A DNA stretch of 64,000 nucleotides from positions 620,001 through 684,000 of the forward strand of contig NZ_NQMO01000003.1 in the NCBI RefSeq assembly GCF_002257645.1. Direction: 5' to 3'. Shown in pieces: positions 15,378 through 24,639 of the stretch. The translations under genes and the position numbers were made by a program. This DNA comes from Paenibacillus sp. XY044 (lineage in GTDB: Bacteria; Bacillota; Bacilli; Paenibacillales; Paenibacillaceae). Every line of letters starts with the position of its first letter. Positions within the stretch are counted from its first letter, which is position 1. The notes beneath the pieces are model-generated. The model was not told where the DNA came from and ran no database searches. It saw nothing but the letters and a program-made list of their open reading frames with translations.

Positions 15378-16253
15378 ATGATGAGACATGCGAATTACGG
15401 TTTAAACGCCAAGCGGATGACGGTGTTCGACTGGATCAACGCCCTGTTCATTATCTGCCTGATGCTGACGATGATCATTCCGTTCCTGAACGTCATATCG
15501 CTCTCGCTGTCCTCCGGGGTTGCGTCCATGCGGCCGGATATCATTCTGTTTCCCAAAGAATTCAGCCTCGACGGGTACCGCACGATCTGGAACAGCTTGG
15601 ATCTATGGCGACCTTTCCTGAACAGCACGATCGTGACCGTCATCGGAACGCTGCTGCACGTGCTGCTGTCTTCGCTGGCGGGCTATGTGCTGATTCATCC
15701 CCGGGTACCGGGAAAGCGGCTGATGATCACCTTCATCCTGATTACGATGATGATTCCGCAGGAGGCGGTGCTGATCCCGCTGTATGTGGTCAACAAGGAT
15801 TTCCACCTGATCAACACGCTGACGGTGCTCGTGCTGTCCGGACTCGTCTCGGGATTTTCGATCCTGCTGATGCGGAACTTCTTCATGAGCATTCCCTATG
15901 AAATTTCGGAATCCGCCAAAATTGACGGTGCCGGCGACTTCTGGATTTTCGCAGCGATTTATATGCGGCTGGCGACCGCCGGACTGGCTACCGTGACGCT
16001 GTTTGAGTTCGTGGGACGCTGGAACATGTTCACGGCACCGCTGATCTTCATCAATGACAGTTCCAAATATACACTGCAGGTGGCTCTGAAAGCGATGATT
16101 ATCGATTCAAGCACGTCTTCCAGCAACTATCTCATCACCACCAATGTAAAAATGGCCGGAATCATCATCGCCATCCTGCCGCTGATCGTCATCTATCCGT
16201 TTGTGCAGCGGTTTTTTATGAAAGGAATCATGCTGGGTGCCACAAAAGAATAA
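15378..16253 (+). CDS. ABC sugar transporter permease, LplC/UgpE type
   Basis: The partner permease, 291 residues and six helices. The EAA loop reads YEISESAKIDGAGDFWIFAA, and the end FMKGIMLGATKE is the usual LplC-type ending. The ATG directly follows the stop of the previous gene, with GGTGGAG upstream. It forms the importer channel with the LplB-like protein. Confidence 0.9.
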   Translation: MMRHANYGLNAKRMTVFDWINALFIICLMLTMIIPFLNVISLSLSSGVASMRPDIILFPKEFSLDGYRTIWNSLDLWRPFLNSTIVTVIGTLLHVLLSSLAGYVLIHPRVPGKRLMITFILITMMIPQEAVLIPLYVVNKDFHLINTLTVLVLSGLVSGFSILLMRNFFMSIPYEISESAKIDGAGDFWIFAAIYMRLATAGLATVTLFEFVGRWNMFTAPLIFINDSSKYTLQVALKAMIIDSSTSSSNYLITTNVKMAGIIIAILPLIVIYPFVQRFFMKGIMLGATKE

Positions 16254-16277
16254 TGGGTTGAGAGAGGGGAATGCGTC

Positions 16278-17573
16278 ATGCTGGCAAATACGAAAGATAC
16301 GGAACCATCGCCAGGCGTAACGATCAGACGACAAGTGAAAATCTCGGCCGAAGAGGAGAAAACCTACCTGGAAGTGGGCTTTCAAGTTCCGGCTGATGCG
16401 GAGCGGATCCATGTCGCTTACCAATATGACCGTGCTGACGGGACAACGGTGATCGACCTCGGCCTGCGCTCCCCGGAGCGGATCGTCGGCTGGAGCGGCG
16501 GCGCCAGAACCGAAATGTTCGTCGGGCTGGAAACCGCGACCCCTGGATACGCCTCGGGCGATATCGCCGCAGGTGAGTGGGCCGTGATGCTGGGCGCCTA
16601 CAGAGTGCCTGATGCAGGAACGGAGGTTTCGGTCTCCATCCGGATTCAGCTCAAGCATAAACGGTGGATTCCAGGCGATTTGCATGCCCATACTTATTAC
16701 AGCGACGGCAAACACAGCGTCGGCGAGGTTTCCCGCTTGTGTCTGGATAAAGGGCTTTCCTTTCTCGCCATGACCGACCATAATACATTCGCCCAGAACC
16801 GGAACACCTTGGCGAAGTCGGAAGAACTGCTGCTCATTCCAGGCGTGGAGATGACCAATTATAAGGGTCATGCGAATTTGCTCGGACGGCTGGATGCGCT
16901 TGAGGACTTCAGAGTGTACACGGTGGAGCAAGCGTCTGAGCAATTGGCCAAAGGAAGGGAAAAGGGTGCGCTCGCGGTGCTGAACCATCCTTTCTGCCCG
17001 GACTGCCCGTGGGAATTCGGCTTTGACGTTCCGTTCGATGCGATCGAGGTTTGGAACGGACCGTGGCGGGAGCTGAACGAAACGGCGGTACGTTGGTGGC
17101 AGGAGCGCCTGACTGAGGGCCGGCGGATCGTGGCCGTGGGCGGCAGCGATTTTCACGGTCCCCATCCATGGGTGCAGCATGGACGGCCGACCGCGCATGT
17201 GCGGGCGGAGTCGCTAACCGCGGCCGGTATTCTGGAGGCCGTCCGCCGGGGGAATGTTGTGCTTACGCTTGACCCGGATTCCACGTTTATCGATTTTCAG
17301 ATCAACGGCGCTTATGCCGGGGACCAGATACAGCGTAACCCTGAGCGTGGTACCGTTCTTCTGGAAGCCATTATCCGCGGGGCACAAGGTGATCAGGTCA
17401 GCCTGTGGTCCGACCGGGGGCTGGAGCGGCAGTGGACCGCTCAAGACGAGCTTTCTTTGTCCTGCGAGCTTCCGCAAGACCGACTCTTTTACCGAATGGA
17501 GGCCAGACGCGATATGGGGGAACTGGGATCGCAGGTCATGACCTGCCTGACCAATCCTGTATATTTAAGTTAA
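16278..17573 (+). CDS. PHP-domain metal-dependent hydrolase (CehA/McbA type)
   Basis: A 431-residue protein. An N-terminal beta-rich domain (residues 1-130) precedes a PHP domain. DLHAHTYYSDGKH (about 134-146) gives the first metal histidines, MTDHNTF (about 164-170) the next, PGVEMT and HANLLG (about 190-205) further ligands, LNHPFCP a histidine near 238, and GSDFHGPH (about 288-295) the last ones. Such proteins hydrolyse phosphoesters or carbamates. It sits 24 bases after the permease gene with AGAGGGGA as ribosome site, so it belongs to the importer operon and may process the imported compound. The ending region is beta-rich. Confidence 0.83.
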   Translation: MLANTKDTEPSPGVTIRRQVKISAEEEKTYLEVGFQVPADAERIHVAYQYDRADGTTVIDLGLRSPERIVGWSGGARTEMFVGLETATPGYASGDIAAGEWAVMLGAYRVPDAGTEVSVSIRIQLKHKRWIPGDLHAHTYYSDGKHSVGEVSRLCLDKGLSFLAMTDHNTFAQNRNTLAKSEELLLIPGVEMTNYKGHANLLGRLDALEDFRVYTVEQASEQLAKGREKGALAVLNHPFCPDCPWEFGFDVPFDAIEVWNGPWRELNETAVRWWQERLTEGRRIVAVGGSDFHGPHPWVQHGRPTAHVRAESLTAAGILEAVRRGNVVLTLDPDSTFIDFQINGAYAGDQIQRNPERGTVLLEAIIRGAQGDQVSLWSDRGLERQWTAQDELSLSCELPQDRLFYRMEARRDMGELGSQVMTCLTNPVYLS

Positions 17574-17576
17574 TTT

Positions 17577-17625
17577 GAACAAAGAACATCTCAGGGGGAT
17601 ATACCGTTACTCGAGATGCTTGTTC
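17577..17625 (+). terminator. Possible terminator of the sugar operon
   Basis: GAACAA/TTGTTC and CATCTC/GAGATG form two stacked stems with a small bulge (17577-17592 and 17613-17625). The T tract after it is poor (ATTTAT), so function is uncertain. Confidence 0.45.
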
Positions 17626-17659
17626 ATTTATAAAGCGTTGGATCAGCCTGTACAGTGAT

Positions 17660-17689
17660 TTGACAATCTTCTTTGCGTTAAAGTATTAT
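17660..17689 (+). promoter_or_regulatory. Promoter of the acetyltransferase gene at 17817
   Basis: TTGACA (17660-17665) and TATTAT (17684-17689) with an 18-base spacer. The 5' leader would be about 120 bases and shows no strong hairpin. Confidence 0.6.
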
Positions 17690-17816
17690 TTTTGCATCTA
17701 ATCTCGTGCATAGAAGTGGGTATAGTCTATTGACTGTACTCACTTTTCCCTGTAAAGCAGTTTTAACATTTTTAACAGCATGGAGCGGACGAAATCACGG
17801 TCAGGAGGTTCATCCA

Positions 17817-18338
17817 ATGAGTATTAACATTAGACAAGAGAACATAGAAGACATTCATGAAGTCTACCATGTCGTCCAAAAAGCATTTGAGAATGCCGAC
17901 TATTCAGACCACGATGAGCATCATTTGGTGGACCGGCTTAGAAATTCGAGGAATTATATTCCGGAGTTATCGCTTGTAACTGAATACGGGGACAAAATCG
18001 TGGGTTATATTCTTTTTACGGAAATCAAAGTGGGTAAGCAAACGCTGATTGCCCTTGCGCCTGTTGCCGTATTACCAGAAATGCAGAGCAAAGGCATAGG
18101 GAAGCGGATGATTATGGAAGGTCATACAATCGCCGCACAGCTTGGTTATAAGGGATCTGTGGTGCTGGGTCATGATAAGTATTATCCGAAATTTGGCTAT
18201 AGAAAAGCCAGTCTATATGGTATTGAAGCGCCATTCGAAGTTTCTGACGATCATTTTATGGCAGTTGAGTTTGTTGCTGGTGGTCTTTCAGATGCCCATG
18301 GCGTAGTAGAATATGCTAAAGAATTTTTTGAAAAGTAG
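17817..18338 (+). CDS. GNAT family N-acetyltransferase, YhbS-like
   Basis: A 173-residue acetyltransferase of the COG3153 type. IRQENIEDIHEVYHVVQKAF is the opening, IVGYILFTEIKVG the central strand, LAPVAVLPEMQSKGIGKRMI the acetyl-CoA motif, and VLGHDKYYPKFGYRKAS the family ending motif. CAGGAGG before ATG 17817 fixes the start; earlier in-frame starts lack a ribosome site. Substrate unknown; the gene is monocistronic. Confidence 0.88.
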   Translation: MSINIRQENIEDIHEVYHVVQKAFENADYSDHDEHHLVDRLRNSRNYIPELSLVTEYGDKIVGYILFTEIKVGKQTLIALAPVAVLPEMQSKGIGKRMIMEGHTIAAQLGYKGSVVLGHDKYYPKFGYRKASLYGIEAPFEVSDDHFMAVEFVAGGLSDAHGVVEYAKEFFEK

Positions 18339-18381
18339 ATTATGAGCTCGGACCATTTTGTCATAGATAGGTAAAAATGAA

Positions 18382-18408
18382 GTCGCCTTCACGAAGGCGG
18401 CTTTTTTT
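18382..18408 (+). terminator. Terminator after the YhbS-like gene
   Basis: CGCCTTC and GAAGGCG form the stem, followed by GCTTTTTTT. Confidence 0.85.
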
Positions 18409-18473
18409 GTTGCCATGCCCCTGGTTCTGCACAGAATCTTGGCGTCATCGTAAACGGCTGATCTATCCGGTTA

Positions 18474-18504
18474 TTGACAATTGTTGGGCTGGGTTTACTA
18501 TAAA
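18474..18504 (+). promoter_or_regulatory. Promoter of the hydrolase-kinase-regulator operon
   Basis: TTGACA (18474-18479) with CTATAA at 18498 (18-base spacer) or TATAAA at 18499 (19). It lies 50 bases before the first start codon. Confidence 0.6.
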
Positions 18505-18551
18505 AATGGAAGGAAAAATTCAGGTATTTCATATACCGATAGGGGGATTAG

Positions 18552-19181
18552 ATGAAATTGTTAACGGTTACTTATCAAGAAATTGAGCCCAAACTGCAGA
18601 CAGGGGATATTCTGCTGGCACATGGCGTCGCCAAAGGCAGCCAGCGGATCGAAGAACTGGAGCATTGTCCATGGTCGCACGTCGCAATGGTGGTTCGGGC
18701 GCCGGATGGTGAAGTGCTGCTATGGGAATCCACCTCACTGGATAATCTGGAGGATACTAGGCTGCATGTCAAGAAATCCGGTCCCCAGCTCGTCAAACTT
18801 CGCGACAGGCTGACTTCGGATGTAGGGAACCATTATGATTCGATATTCGCGATTCGGCAGCTGCAAGCTGAACGAACACCGGAGATGCAGGATTTGCTCG
18901 ACCGCTTCATCGAAGAGGTGCACGGCGCTGTTTTTCCCGATAAGAAAAGAATGTATTGGGAAATTATCGAAGGGAAGTTCGGAATTACCTCTTCCTTCCG
19001 CGACTTCTTTTGCAGCAAATTGCTGGCTGAGACCTACATCCAGCTCAAGCTGCTCACCTCCGCCAAAGCGCCTAACAGTTACGAACCTAAGGATTTCACA
19101 TCAAAGCATCGTCTGTCCCTGCTTGGAGACGCCCGGCTCAGCGACGAGATTTACTTGAATGCGTCCTCGTTCAGTGCATGA
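18552..19181 (+). CDS. YiiX/YebB-like permuted papain-fold cysteine hydrolase
   Basis: A 209-residue protein of the circularly permuted NlpC/P60 group. LQTGDILLAHG (16-26) and CPWSHVAMVVR (39-49) carry the catalytic histidine region, and the segment DFFCSKLLAETY (about 155-166) carries the candidate catalytic cysteine. In this permuted group the histidine precedes the cysteine, as seen here. No signal peptide is visible, so it acts in the cytoplasm or at the inner membrane; lipid or peptide substrates are known for relatives. It overlaps the kinase gene by 4 bases, which couples their translation and suggests a common process. Confidence 0.75.
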   Translation: MKLLTVTYQEIEPKLQTGDILLAHGVAKGSQRIEELEHCPWSHVAMVVRAPDGEVLLWESTSLDNLEDTRLHVKKSGPQLVKLRDRLTSDVGNHYDSIFAIRQLQAERTPEMQDLLDRFIEEVHGAVFPDKKRMYWEIIEGKFGITSSFRDFFCSKLLAETYIQLKLLTSAKAPNSYEPKDFTSKHRLSLLGDARLSDEIYLNASSFSA

Positions 19182-22100
19182 TATGGCGTAGTCGCATCAG
19201 GGCTGCCGTCATTTTTTTGCTGGTTTTCACTGCAGCCTGGAATCCGGGGGAAACCTTTGCCTCGTCTTCGCTGTCCGTGAAAAACGGTGAATTGCAGCTA
19301 TCCGGATGGGACTTTAGAAGCGATGGATCCATCGAACTGAACGGGACTTGGGAGTTTTACTGGAAGCAGCTTCTCTGGCCAGCCGATTTGCAGAGCAATA
19401 CGCCTCCGGAGGTCAGTGGATATGTCGAAGTACCCGACTATTGGACCCATCACAGGCTGAACGGATCAAGGCTTCCGTCTGACGGCTATGCAACGTATCG
19501 TGTGGTTGTTCGCGGGCTTCGCCCGTCAGATAACGTTGCGATCAAACTGCGGAACATCTATTCCTCATACGCCTTATGGGTGAATGATAAGCTTGAGGCA
19601 TCAGCCGGCCAACCCGGAACGACGCCGGAAAACACCGTGCCAAAGTATGGAGCCTCCGTCGTCGTACCGGTTGAACCGAACCCGGAAGGAAGCTTGACGC
19701 TGCTGATTCAAGTTTCCAATTTCACATACCCCAAAGGAGGAATTAACAATTCTCTTGAACTCGGGGATGCCAAGCAGCTTCAGAAGGAAGGGGCCGGCGA
19801 GCTGGTTCAAGACAGTCTGGTCATCGGCGCACTGCTTGTCATGGGAGTATATCATCTGTTTTTGTATGGATTCAGGCGAAAAGATGTAACCCCGCTGTAC
19901 TTCGGATTGTTCTGCATGTGCATTGCTCTTCGAACGATGCTGGTCGGATCGAGATACATTCTGGAGATCCTACCTGGTTTTTCATGGGAATGGTTCGCCA
20001 AAGCTTCCTATTTAACGGTTTACGTAGGCGAGTTTTTTTTGATCTCATTTATTTATTATTTATTTCCTCAATATTTGTCGCGCACCGTGCGGCGCGTTAC
20101 GCAAATTTTCACCCTCATCTTAACTTTGCTTGTGCTTATCACAGACATACGGATTTACGATTATTCGCTGCTGCCCTTTGAGATTTATTCGATCGGCCTC
20201 GTGCTGTATGCCATTTATGCTTCTGTTCGGATCGCCCGTCGGCGTCAGGAAGGGTCTTTACTGCTCATACTCGGGTTTAGTTTGATTTTCGTGACGGCAC
20301 TGAACGATACGCTGAACCGCAAAGGCATTTTGGATACCCCGGCACTGCTGCAGTTTGGCGTATTGAGCTTCGTCTTTATGCAATCCTTGTTCATATCCAA
20401 GAAATTTTCCATGGCTTTTTCGCAGGTTGAAAGCTTGTCGGACCGCTTGTTAACGCTGGATAAGCTTAAGGATGAATTTTTGGCCAAAACATCCCATGAA
20501 CTCCGGACGCCACTGCACGGTATCATCGGATTGGCGGATTCACTTATCGACGGAAGCTCCGGCAAGCTCCCTCAGCCCGTCATCGAGCTCCTGCGGCTCA
20601 TGAAAATCAGCGGTCAACGGCTTGCCCATCTGGTGAACGACATCCTGGATTTCTCCAAGCTCAAGCATCAGGAGATTACTCTGGTCAAAGTAACGGTGGA
20701 TCTGCGACTTGCCGTCGATCTAACCCTTCAAGTCCTTAAGCCTTTGGCTGAGAATAAAGGACTCCATATGGAAAACATGCTGCCGGACGATCTGCATGTA
20801 ACGGCGGACGAAAACAGGCTGCAGCAAGTATTGCACAACTTGATCGGCAATGCCATTGCGTACACGGAATCCGGAACCGTTACGATCACGGGGCGCAAGT
20901 CGCACGGTCAAGCTAGAATTCAGATCAAGGACTCGGGAATCGGTATTGCTGAAACGGACCTGTCCCGTATTTTCGAGTCGTTTGAACAGATCGATCCGAT
21001 GAACCGTCCGCAGCAAGGCGGGACAGGCATCGGGCTGTCGATTACGAAGAAGCTTATCGAACTGCATGGAGGCGGGATAGAAGTAACGTCCCAATTGGGC
21101 GAAGGCTCGACGTTCAGCTTTACAATTCCACTTGCGCTGCAGCAAGTGCCAGCGATGCAGCCCAAAACACCGCAACCCCTGCAGGATACCGTCCCGCAGG
21201 ATCGGCATTCGGATCGGAGCAGGATTCACCCAAAGGTGGAATCAACGGATCTCCAGACTCATTTGCCTTCGGTGCTTATCGTCGATGACGACCCGATCAA
21301 CGTTCAGGTGCTGCTGCAATTTCTCGGTGGGAAATATGCGCTTAAGTCGACTGGGAGCGGTCAAGAAGCCGTGGAGTGGATTAGGAGCGGTTACAAACCA
21401 GACATCGCTCTGCTGGATGTGATGATGCCGTACGTATCCGGGCTTCAGGTGGGCCAAGAAATACGCCGTCACTACAATTCCGGGGAGCTGCCGGTTATTT
21501 TCCTCAGCGCTAAGAGCCAAATGACCGACCTCGTCGCAGGCTTCGAGCATGGAGGCAACGACTATCTGGTAAAGCCGGTCGAGAAACAGGAACTGTTGGC
21601 CAGACTGGAACTCCATCTGCAGTTGGCTCATTGGAATCAAACCCTTGAGCACGAAGTGGAAGCGAGGACCATTGAGCTGGAGCATTCGCTTGAAGAGCGG
21701 GCCAGAGCGATGTCCGAAGTCTCGGTTCTTGCCGAGCGGAACCGAATTGCCGGTGAAATTCATGATCATGTGGGGCATATCCTAACAGCCAGCGTCGTTC
21801 AGCTTCAGGCTGGTCTGAAAATGTTATCCGTAAGCTCCGCCGAATCGGTCAACAAGTTGAATCTAGCATCAGAATTGGTTCGCAAAGGGCTTCATGAAAT
21901 GAGGAAATCGGTACATATGCTAGGCGAGGAAGCAGCGGCCACATCCTCGTTCCAAGATTCGCTGATGCAGATCGTAGAAGATTCGGAAAAGTACGCTGAG
22001 GTAACGCTGGAGCACAAGATTGAAATCATGGACGGCAGTCTGGAGCAGGAAGCGGAAAAACTGATCCGCCATGCGCTGCAGGAAGGAATCACCAATGGCA

Positions 22101-22345
22101 TCAGGCATGGACGGTGTACGCATTTTCGGTTTGAGCTGGTGGAATCAGGCGGCTGGGTCCGGTTTACATTGGAGAACAACGGCTTGCCATTTGCCTCGGA
22201 TCGGCTTGGTTTCGGTCTGACCATGATGCGGCAAACGATCCGGCGAAGGGGCGGAACCTTCCGGATCGGCACGAATGGAGGTGCAGGCTGCCTATTGGTG
22301 CTCACACTGCCAAGTTCAAGGGAGGATCAACCATGTCAAAACTAA
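19178..22345 (+). CDS. Hybrid sensor histidine kinase with 7TM-DISM sensor and two transmitter modules
   Basis: 1055 residues. A signal peptide (1-29) precedes an extracellular beta domain (about 30-200, DISMED2-like) and seven predicted membrane helices (about 208-405). The first transmitter is a HisKA with H440 (TSHELRTPLHG) and a HATPase with N557, DSGIGI (585-590) and GTGIGLS. A receiver domain follows, with D703-D705 and phosphoacceptor D747 and K799. A second transmitter of the NarL-partner type is last: HisKA_3 with H862 (GEIHDHVGH) and a HATPase with N973 and GFGLTMM. It overlaps the NarL-type regulator, which the second module probably phosphorylates. The ligand is unknown; DISM sensors are thought to bind carbohydrates. 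Confidence 0.9.
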   Translation: MIWRSRIRAAVIFLLVFTAAWNPGETFASSSLSVKNGELQLSGWDFRSDGSIELNGTWEFYWKQLLWPADLQSNTPPEVSGYVEVPDYWTHHRLNGSRLPSDGYATYRVVVRGLRPSDNVAIKLRNIYSSYALWVNDKLEASAGQPGTTPENTVPKYGASVVVPVEPNPEGSLTLLIQVSNFTYPKGGINNSLELGDAKQLQKEGAGELVQDSLVIGALLVMGVYHLFLYGFRRKDVTPLYFGLFCMCIALRTMLVGSRYILEILPGFSWEWFAKASYLTVYVGEFFLISFIYYLFPQYLSRTVRRVTQIFTLILTLLVLITDIRIYDYSLLPFEIYSIGLVLYAIYASVRIARRRQEGSLLLILGFSLIFVTALNDTLNRKGILDTPALLQFGVLSFVFMQSLFISKKFSMAFSQVESLSDRLLTLDKLKDEFLAKTSHELRTPLHGIIGLADSLIDGSSGKLPQPVIELLRLMKISGQRLAHLVNDILDFSKLKHQEITLVKVTVDLRLAVDLTLQVLKPLAENKGLHMENMLPDDLHVTADENRLQQVLHNLIGNAIAYTESGTVTITGRKSHGQARIQIKDSGIGIAETDLSRIFESFEQIDPMNRPQQGGTGIGLSITKKLIELHGGGIEVTSQLGEGSTFSFTIPLALQQVPAMQPKTPQPLQDTVPQDRHSDRSRIHPKVESTDLQTHLPSVLIVDDDPINVQVLLQFLGGKYALKSTGSGQEAVEWIRSGYKPDIALLDVMMPYVSGLQVGQEIRRHYNSGELPVIFLSAKSQMTDLVAGFEHGGNDYLVKPVEKQELLARLELHLQLAHWNQTLEHEVEARTIELEHSLEERARAMSEVSVLAERNRIAGEIHDHVGHILTASVVQLQAGLKMLSVSSAESVNKLNLASELVRKGLHEMRKSVHMLGEEAAATSSFQDSLMQIVEDSEKYAEVTLEHKIEIMDGSLEQEAEKLIRHALQEGITNGIRHGRCTHFRFELVESGGWVRFTLENNGLPFASDRLGFGLTMMRQTIRRRGGTFRIGTNGGAGCLLVLTLPSSREDQPCQN

Positions 22346-22983
22346 CGATATTAATCGCGGAAGACCAGACACTCGTCCGGGAAGGCCTGGAGACTATACT
22401 CAATTTGGAATCCGACCTGGAGGTTGTGGCGACGACCGATAATGGCCAAACTGCCTATGAGCTTGCTAAGAGTTTGAAGCCGCAGCTCGTATTAATGGAC
22501 ATCGAGATGCCGGTGATGGACGGGATTACGGCGACCCGGCTGATTAAGGAGTCAAGCCCGGACACGATCGTGCTGATTTTAACGACGTTCACCAACGAAG
22601 ATTATATTATTGAGGGCCTCGCGAGCGGAGCGTCCGGATATCTGCTTAAGGATTTCACATCCGACAAGCTGATCCATTCTTTAAAAGAGGCGGTCCGGGG
22701 CGAACTGATGCTGCCTTCCAAGCTGGCCGCCAAGTTTGCTGCCCGAATGCGCATAGCATCAGCCCCACGGCAGCCGATGATCGATTACGGTCTGACCCCC
22801 AGGGAACTTGACATTGCCAAGCTGATTACGGCACACAAGAACAACAGGGAAATTGCCGATATGCTGTTCATCACCGAAGGAACGGTGAAAAACTACATCA
22901 GCGTGATCTATGAGAAGATCGGGACGAATGACCGGACCAAGGCCATCCTGCTGCTGAAGCATGCTTTGGAGGCTGTTAACTAA
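22333..22983 (+). CDS. NarL/LuxR family response regulator
   Basis: A 216-residue two-domain regulator. The receiver has the acidic pair E10-D11, phosphoacceptor D56 (VLMDIEMP) and K106. The LuxR-type helix-turn-helix spans about 152-210 (LTPRELDIAKLI, NREIADMLFITEGTVKNYIS). GGGAGGA lies upstream, and the start overlaps the kinase gene by 13 bases. It is the cognate output of the second (HisKA_3) transmitter of that kinase. Confidence 0.92.
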   Translation: MSKLTILIAEDQTLVREGLETILNLESDLEVVATTDNGQTAYELAKSLKPQLVLMDIEMPVMDGITATRLIKESSPDTIVLILTTFTNEDYIIEGLASGASGYLLKDFTSDKLIHSLKEAVRGELMLPSKLAAKFAARMRIASAPRQPMIDYGLTPRELDIAKLITAHKNNREIADMLFITEGTVKNYISVIYEKIGTNDRTKAILLLKHALEAVN

Positions 22984-22997
22984 ATGAATATTTCACC

Positions 22998-23033
22998 AAC
23001 ACCGTTTCCTCTGATAAGGAAGCGGTGTTTTTT
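22998..23033 (+). terminator. Terminator of the two-component operon
   Basis: AACACCG-T-TTCC and GGAA-G-CGGTGTT pair around TCTGATAA, followed by TTTTT. Confidence 0.85.
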
Positions 23034-23196
23034 AATTTCCATAAGTATATCGGTGAATCAGGATCCCGTACAGTTACTTCCGTCATACCCCGGTCATATG
23101 ACGAAAAGTACACTTCAGTCACTTATCGAGACCAAGGAAAGCCCGTTATGATGGAGGCGTTGAAGAGCACAACCGAATCGAAGGAGGAATTTATAA

Positions 23197-24639
23197 GTGA
23201 CAACGGTGAACACCAATTCTAACGGCACGGACGCAGGTTCAATCTTTGATCCGAATACGACGGATCCGGATAAGCTGAAAATGCAGGCGGACGCAATGCT
23301 GTTCGTATCCGATCTGCAGGTCAACCAGGCGCTCAAGCAGCAGTGGACTTCGCTCCTGGCCAATATCAAATCGAAAATCGACGCGAATCCCCCGGCCGAC
23401 AGCGACAAAGAGAGCGTTTATAAGGAAAAGCTCAAAATCATCAATAACTTTTTGGCTCAAAAAGGGTATGAAACGACTTCAGTTTATGTGCTTGAACTAA
23501 CCCAGACCGATTTTTACGAAGACCATTTGAAGGAAAGCGAACCGAATGATGAGTCTGACCGTTTCGTACAGGACATCCTGGCGAAGACCGCACTTCTGGC
23601 CGGCTGGCAGGACGCCATGCAAAAGGCAACGGACACCGATACGTCGGCGCCGGACCAATTCCTGGCTCAGCACGGATATAAATGTACTGCGAAGCAGGTT
23701 AACGCTTCTTTTAAGGCGATGCGGAACGTAGACCTGAAGTTCTGGACGGGTATTTACGGCAATACGGTCATGACAACATCCGACGGCAAAACGGATACGG
23801 GACCCGTGGTCATCATTTACGACAGCCTCGACGGGATCTCGATCGGCAGCGATATGCTGGATAAAGATTTGAATAAGGTTACCTACAAGGACGGCGTACT
23901 CAGCTGGACGAAGGATGACTTTACGGTGAATCACTCGGGTCAGCTGACTTTCAGCCAGGTTACCCGGGCAGCCAAAGACGATAAAGATGCATACGTCGGC
24001 AACGAATTTTTCGGTACGATTACGTATTCCAACAGCGACGGCACCGAGAAGAAGGAGAGCATATTTGGACGGATCGGCAAGCCGCCGGAAGGTTCTTCCG
24101 GCAGTCACGACGGAAATCGAAAATCGTGTCCGACCCCGCCATCCGTACAGCTGTCCGTCGTTGATAAAGCGATGAAATACCTCGGTTACTTTATGGCTGC
24201 GGTGTTCGTCGTTGATTTCATCGCCTCTGTGCCTAAGCGGTTTAAGGCGATATCAGAGTTCGTGGAAAAAATCAAAAAGCCGAACGAACCGAATCAACCG
24301 GAAGTCGAGAAGAAGCTCGACAGCACCAAAGAGGAAATCAAGGAATCCAGCGATCCGAAAGCGCTCGAGGAGAACGGATCGTTTGTCGATAATATCGACA
24401 ATGCGCAGCCGGAAAATTTCAATAATGAGCAGGGACTCGACTTCATTAATAACGAGCAGCTGCCGCCGGCAAGCGATGTTCAAGCGATGGAACAAGGCAT
24501 AGAGAACATGAACGAGAACGGAGAAATCAATCAAAACGAGGAAAATGTTCAAGAGGATCCAAATCCGGTTGACGATAATTTTCAAGGCAACGAGGAAAAC
24601 GAATTTGAGGGCTTATCCAAGCTGTTTGAGGAGGTATAA
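23197..24639 (+). CDS. Uncharacterised protein with two FLAQxGY repeats, beta domain and one membrane helix
   Basis: 480 residues, no family recognised. The N-terminal 180 residues are helical and contain two copies of a short motif, FLAQKGYETT (85-94) and FLAQHGYKCT (155-164). Each stands at the end of a helical unit, reminiscent of Nif11-like modules, but that is only a resemblance. Residues 180-293 are beta-rich with alternating aromatic and Thr/Ser strands (FWTGIYG, FFGTITYS, SIFGRIG). A single membrane helix lies at about 326-345, followed by a 130-residue acidic, Asn/Glu/Pro-rich tail. There is no signal peptide. The start is GTG 23197 behind AAGGAGGA. It is the first of three adjacent unknown genes and is followed by the next ATG with no gap. 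Confidence 0.8.
   Translation: MTTVNTNSNGTDAGSIFDPNTTDPDKLKMQADAMLFVSDLQVNQALKQQWTSLLANIKSKIDANPPADSDKESVYKEKLKIINNFLAQKGYETTSVYVLELTQTDFYEDHLKESEPNDESDRFVQDILAKTALLAGWQDAMQKATDTDTSAPDQFLAQHGYKCTAKQVNASFKAMRNVDLKFWTGIYGNTVMTTSDGKTDTGPVVIIYDSLDGISIGSDMLDKDLNKVTYKDGVLSWTKDDFTVNHSGQLTFSQVTRAAKDDKDAYVGNEFFGTITYSNSDGTEKKESIFGRIGKPPEGSSGSHDGNRKSCPTPPSVQLSVVDKAMKYLGYFMAAVFVVDFIASVPKRFKAISEFVEKIKKPNEPNQPEVEKKLDSTKEEIKESSDPKALEENGSFVDNIDNAQPENFNNEQGLDFINNEQLPPASDVQAMEQGIENMNENGEINQNEENVQEDPNPVDDNFQGNEENEFEGLSKLFEEV

Noticed and set aside
16107..17198. A 363-codon open frame on the minus strand
   Set aside because: It lies fully opposite the permease and PHP hydrolase genes, has no ribosome site, and its translation has no recognisable domain; it is a shadow of high-GC codon use.
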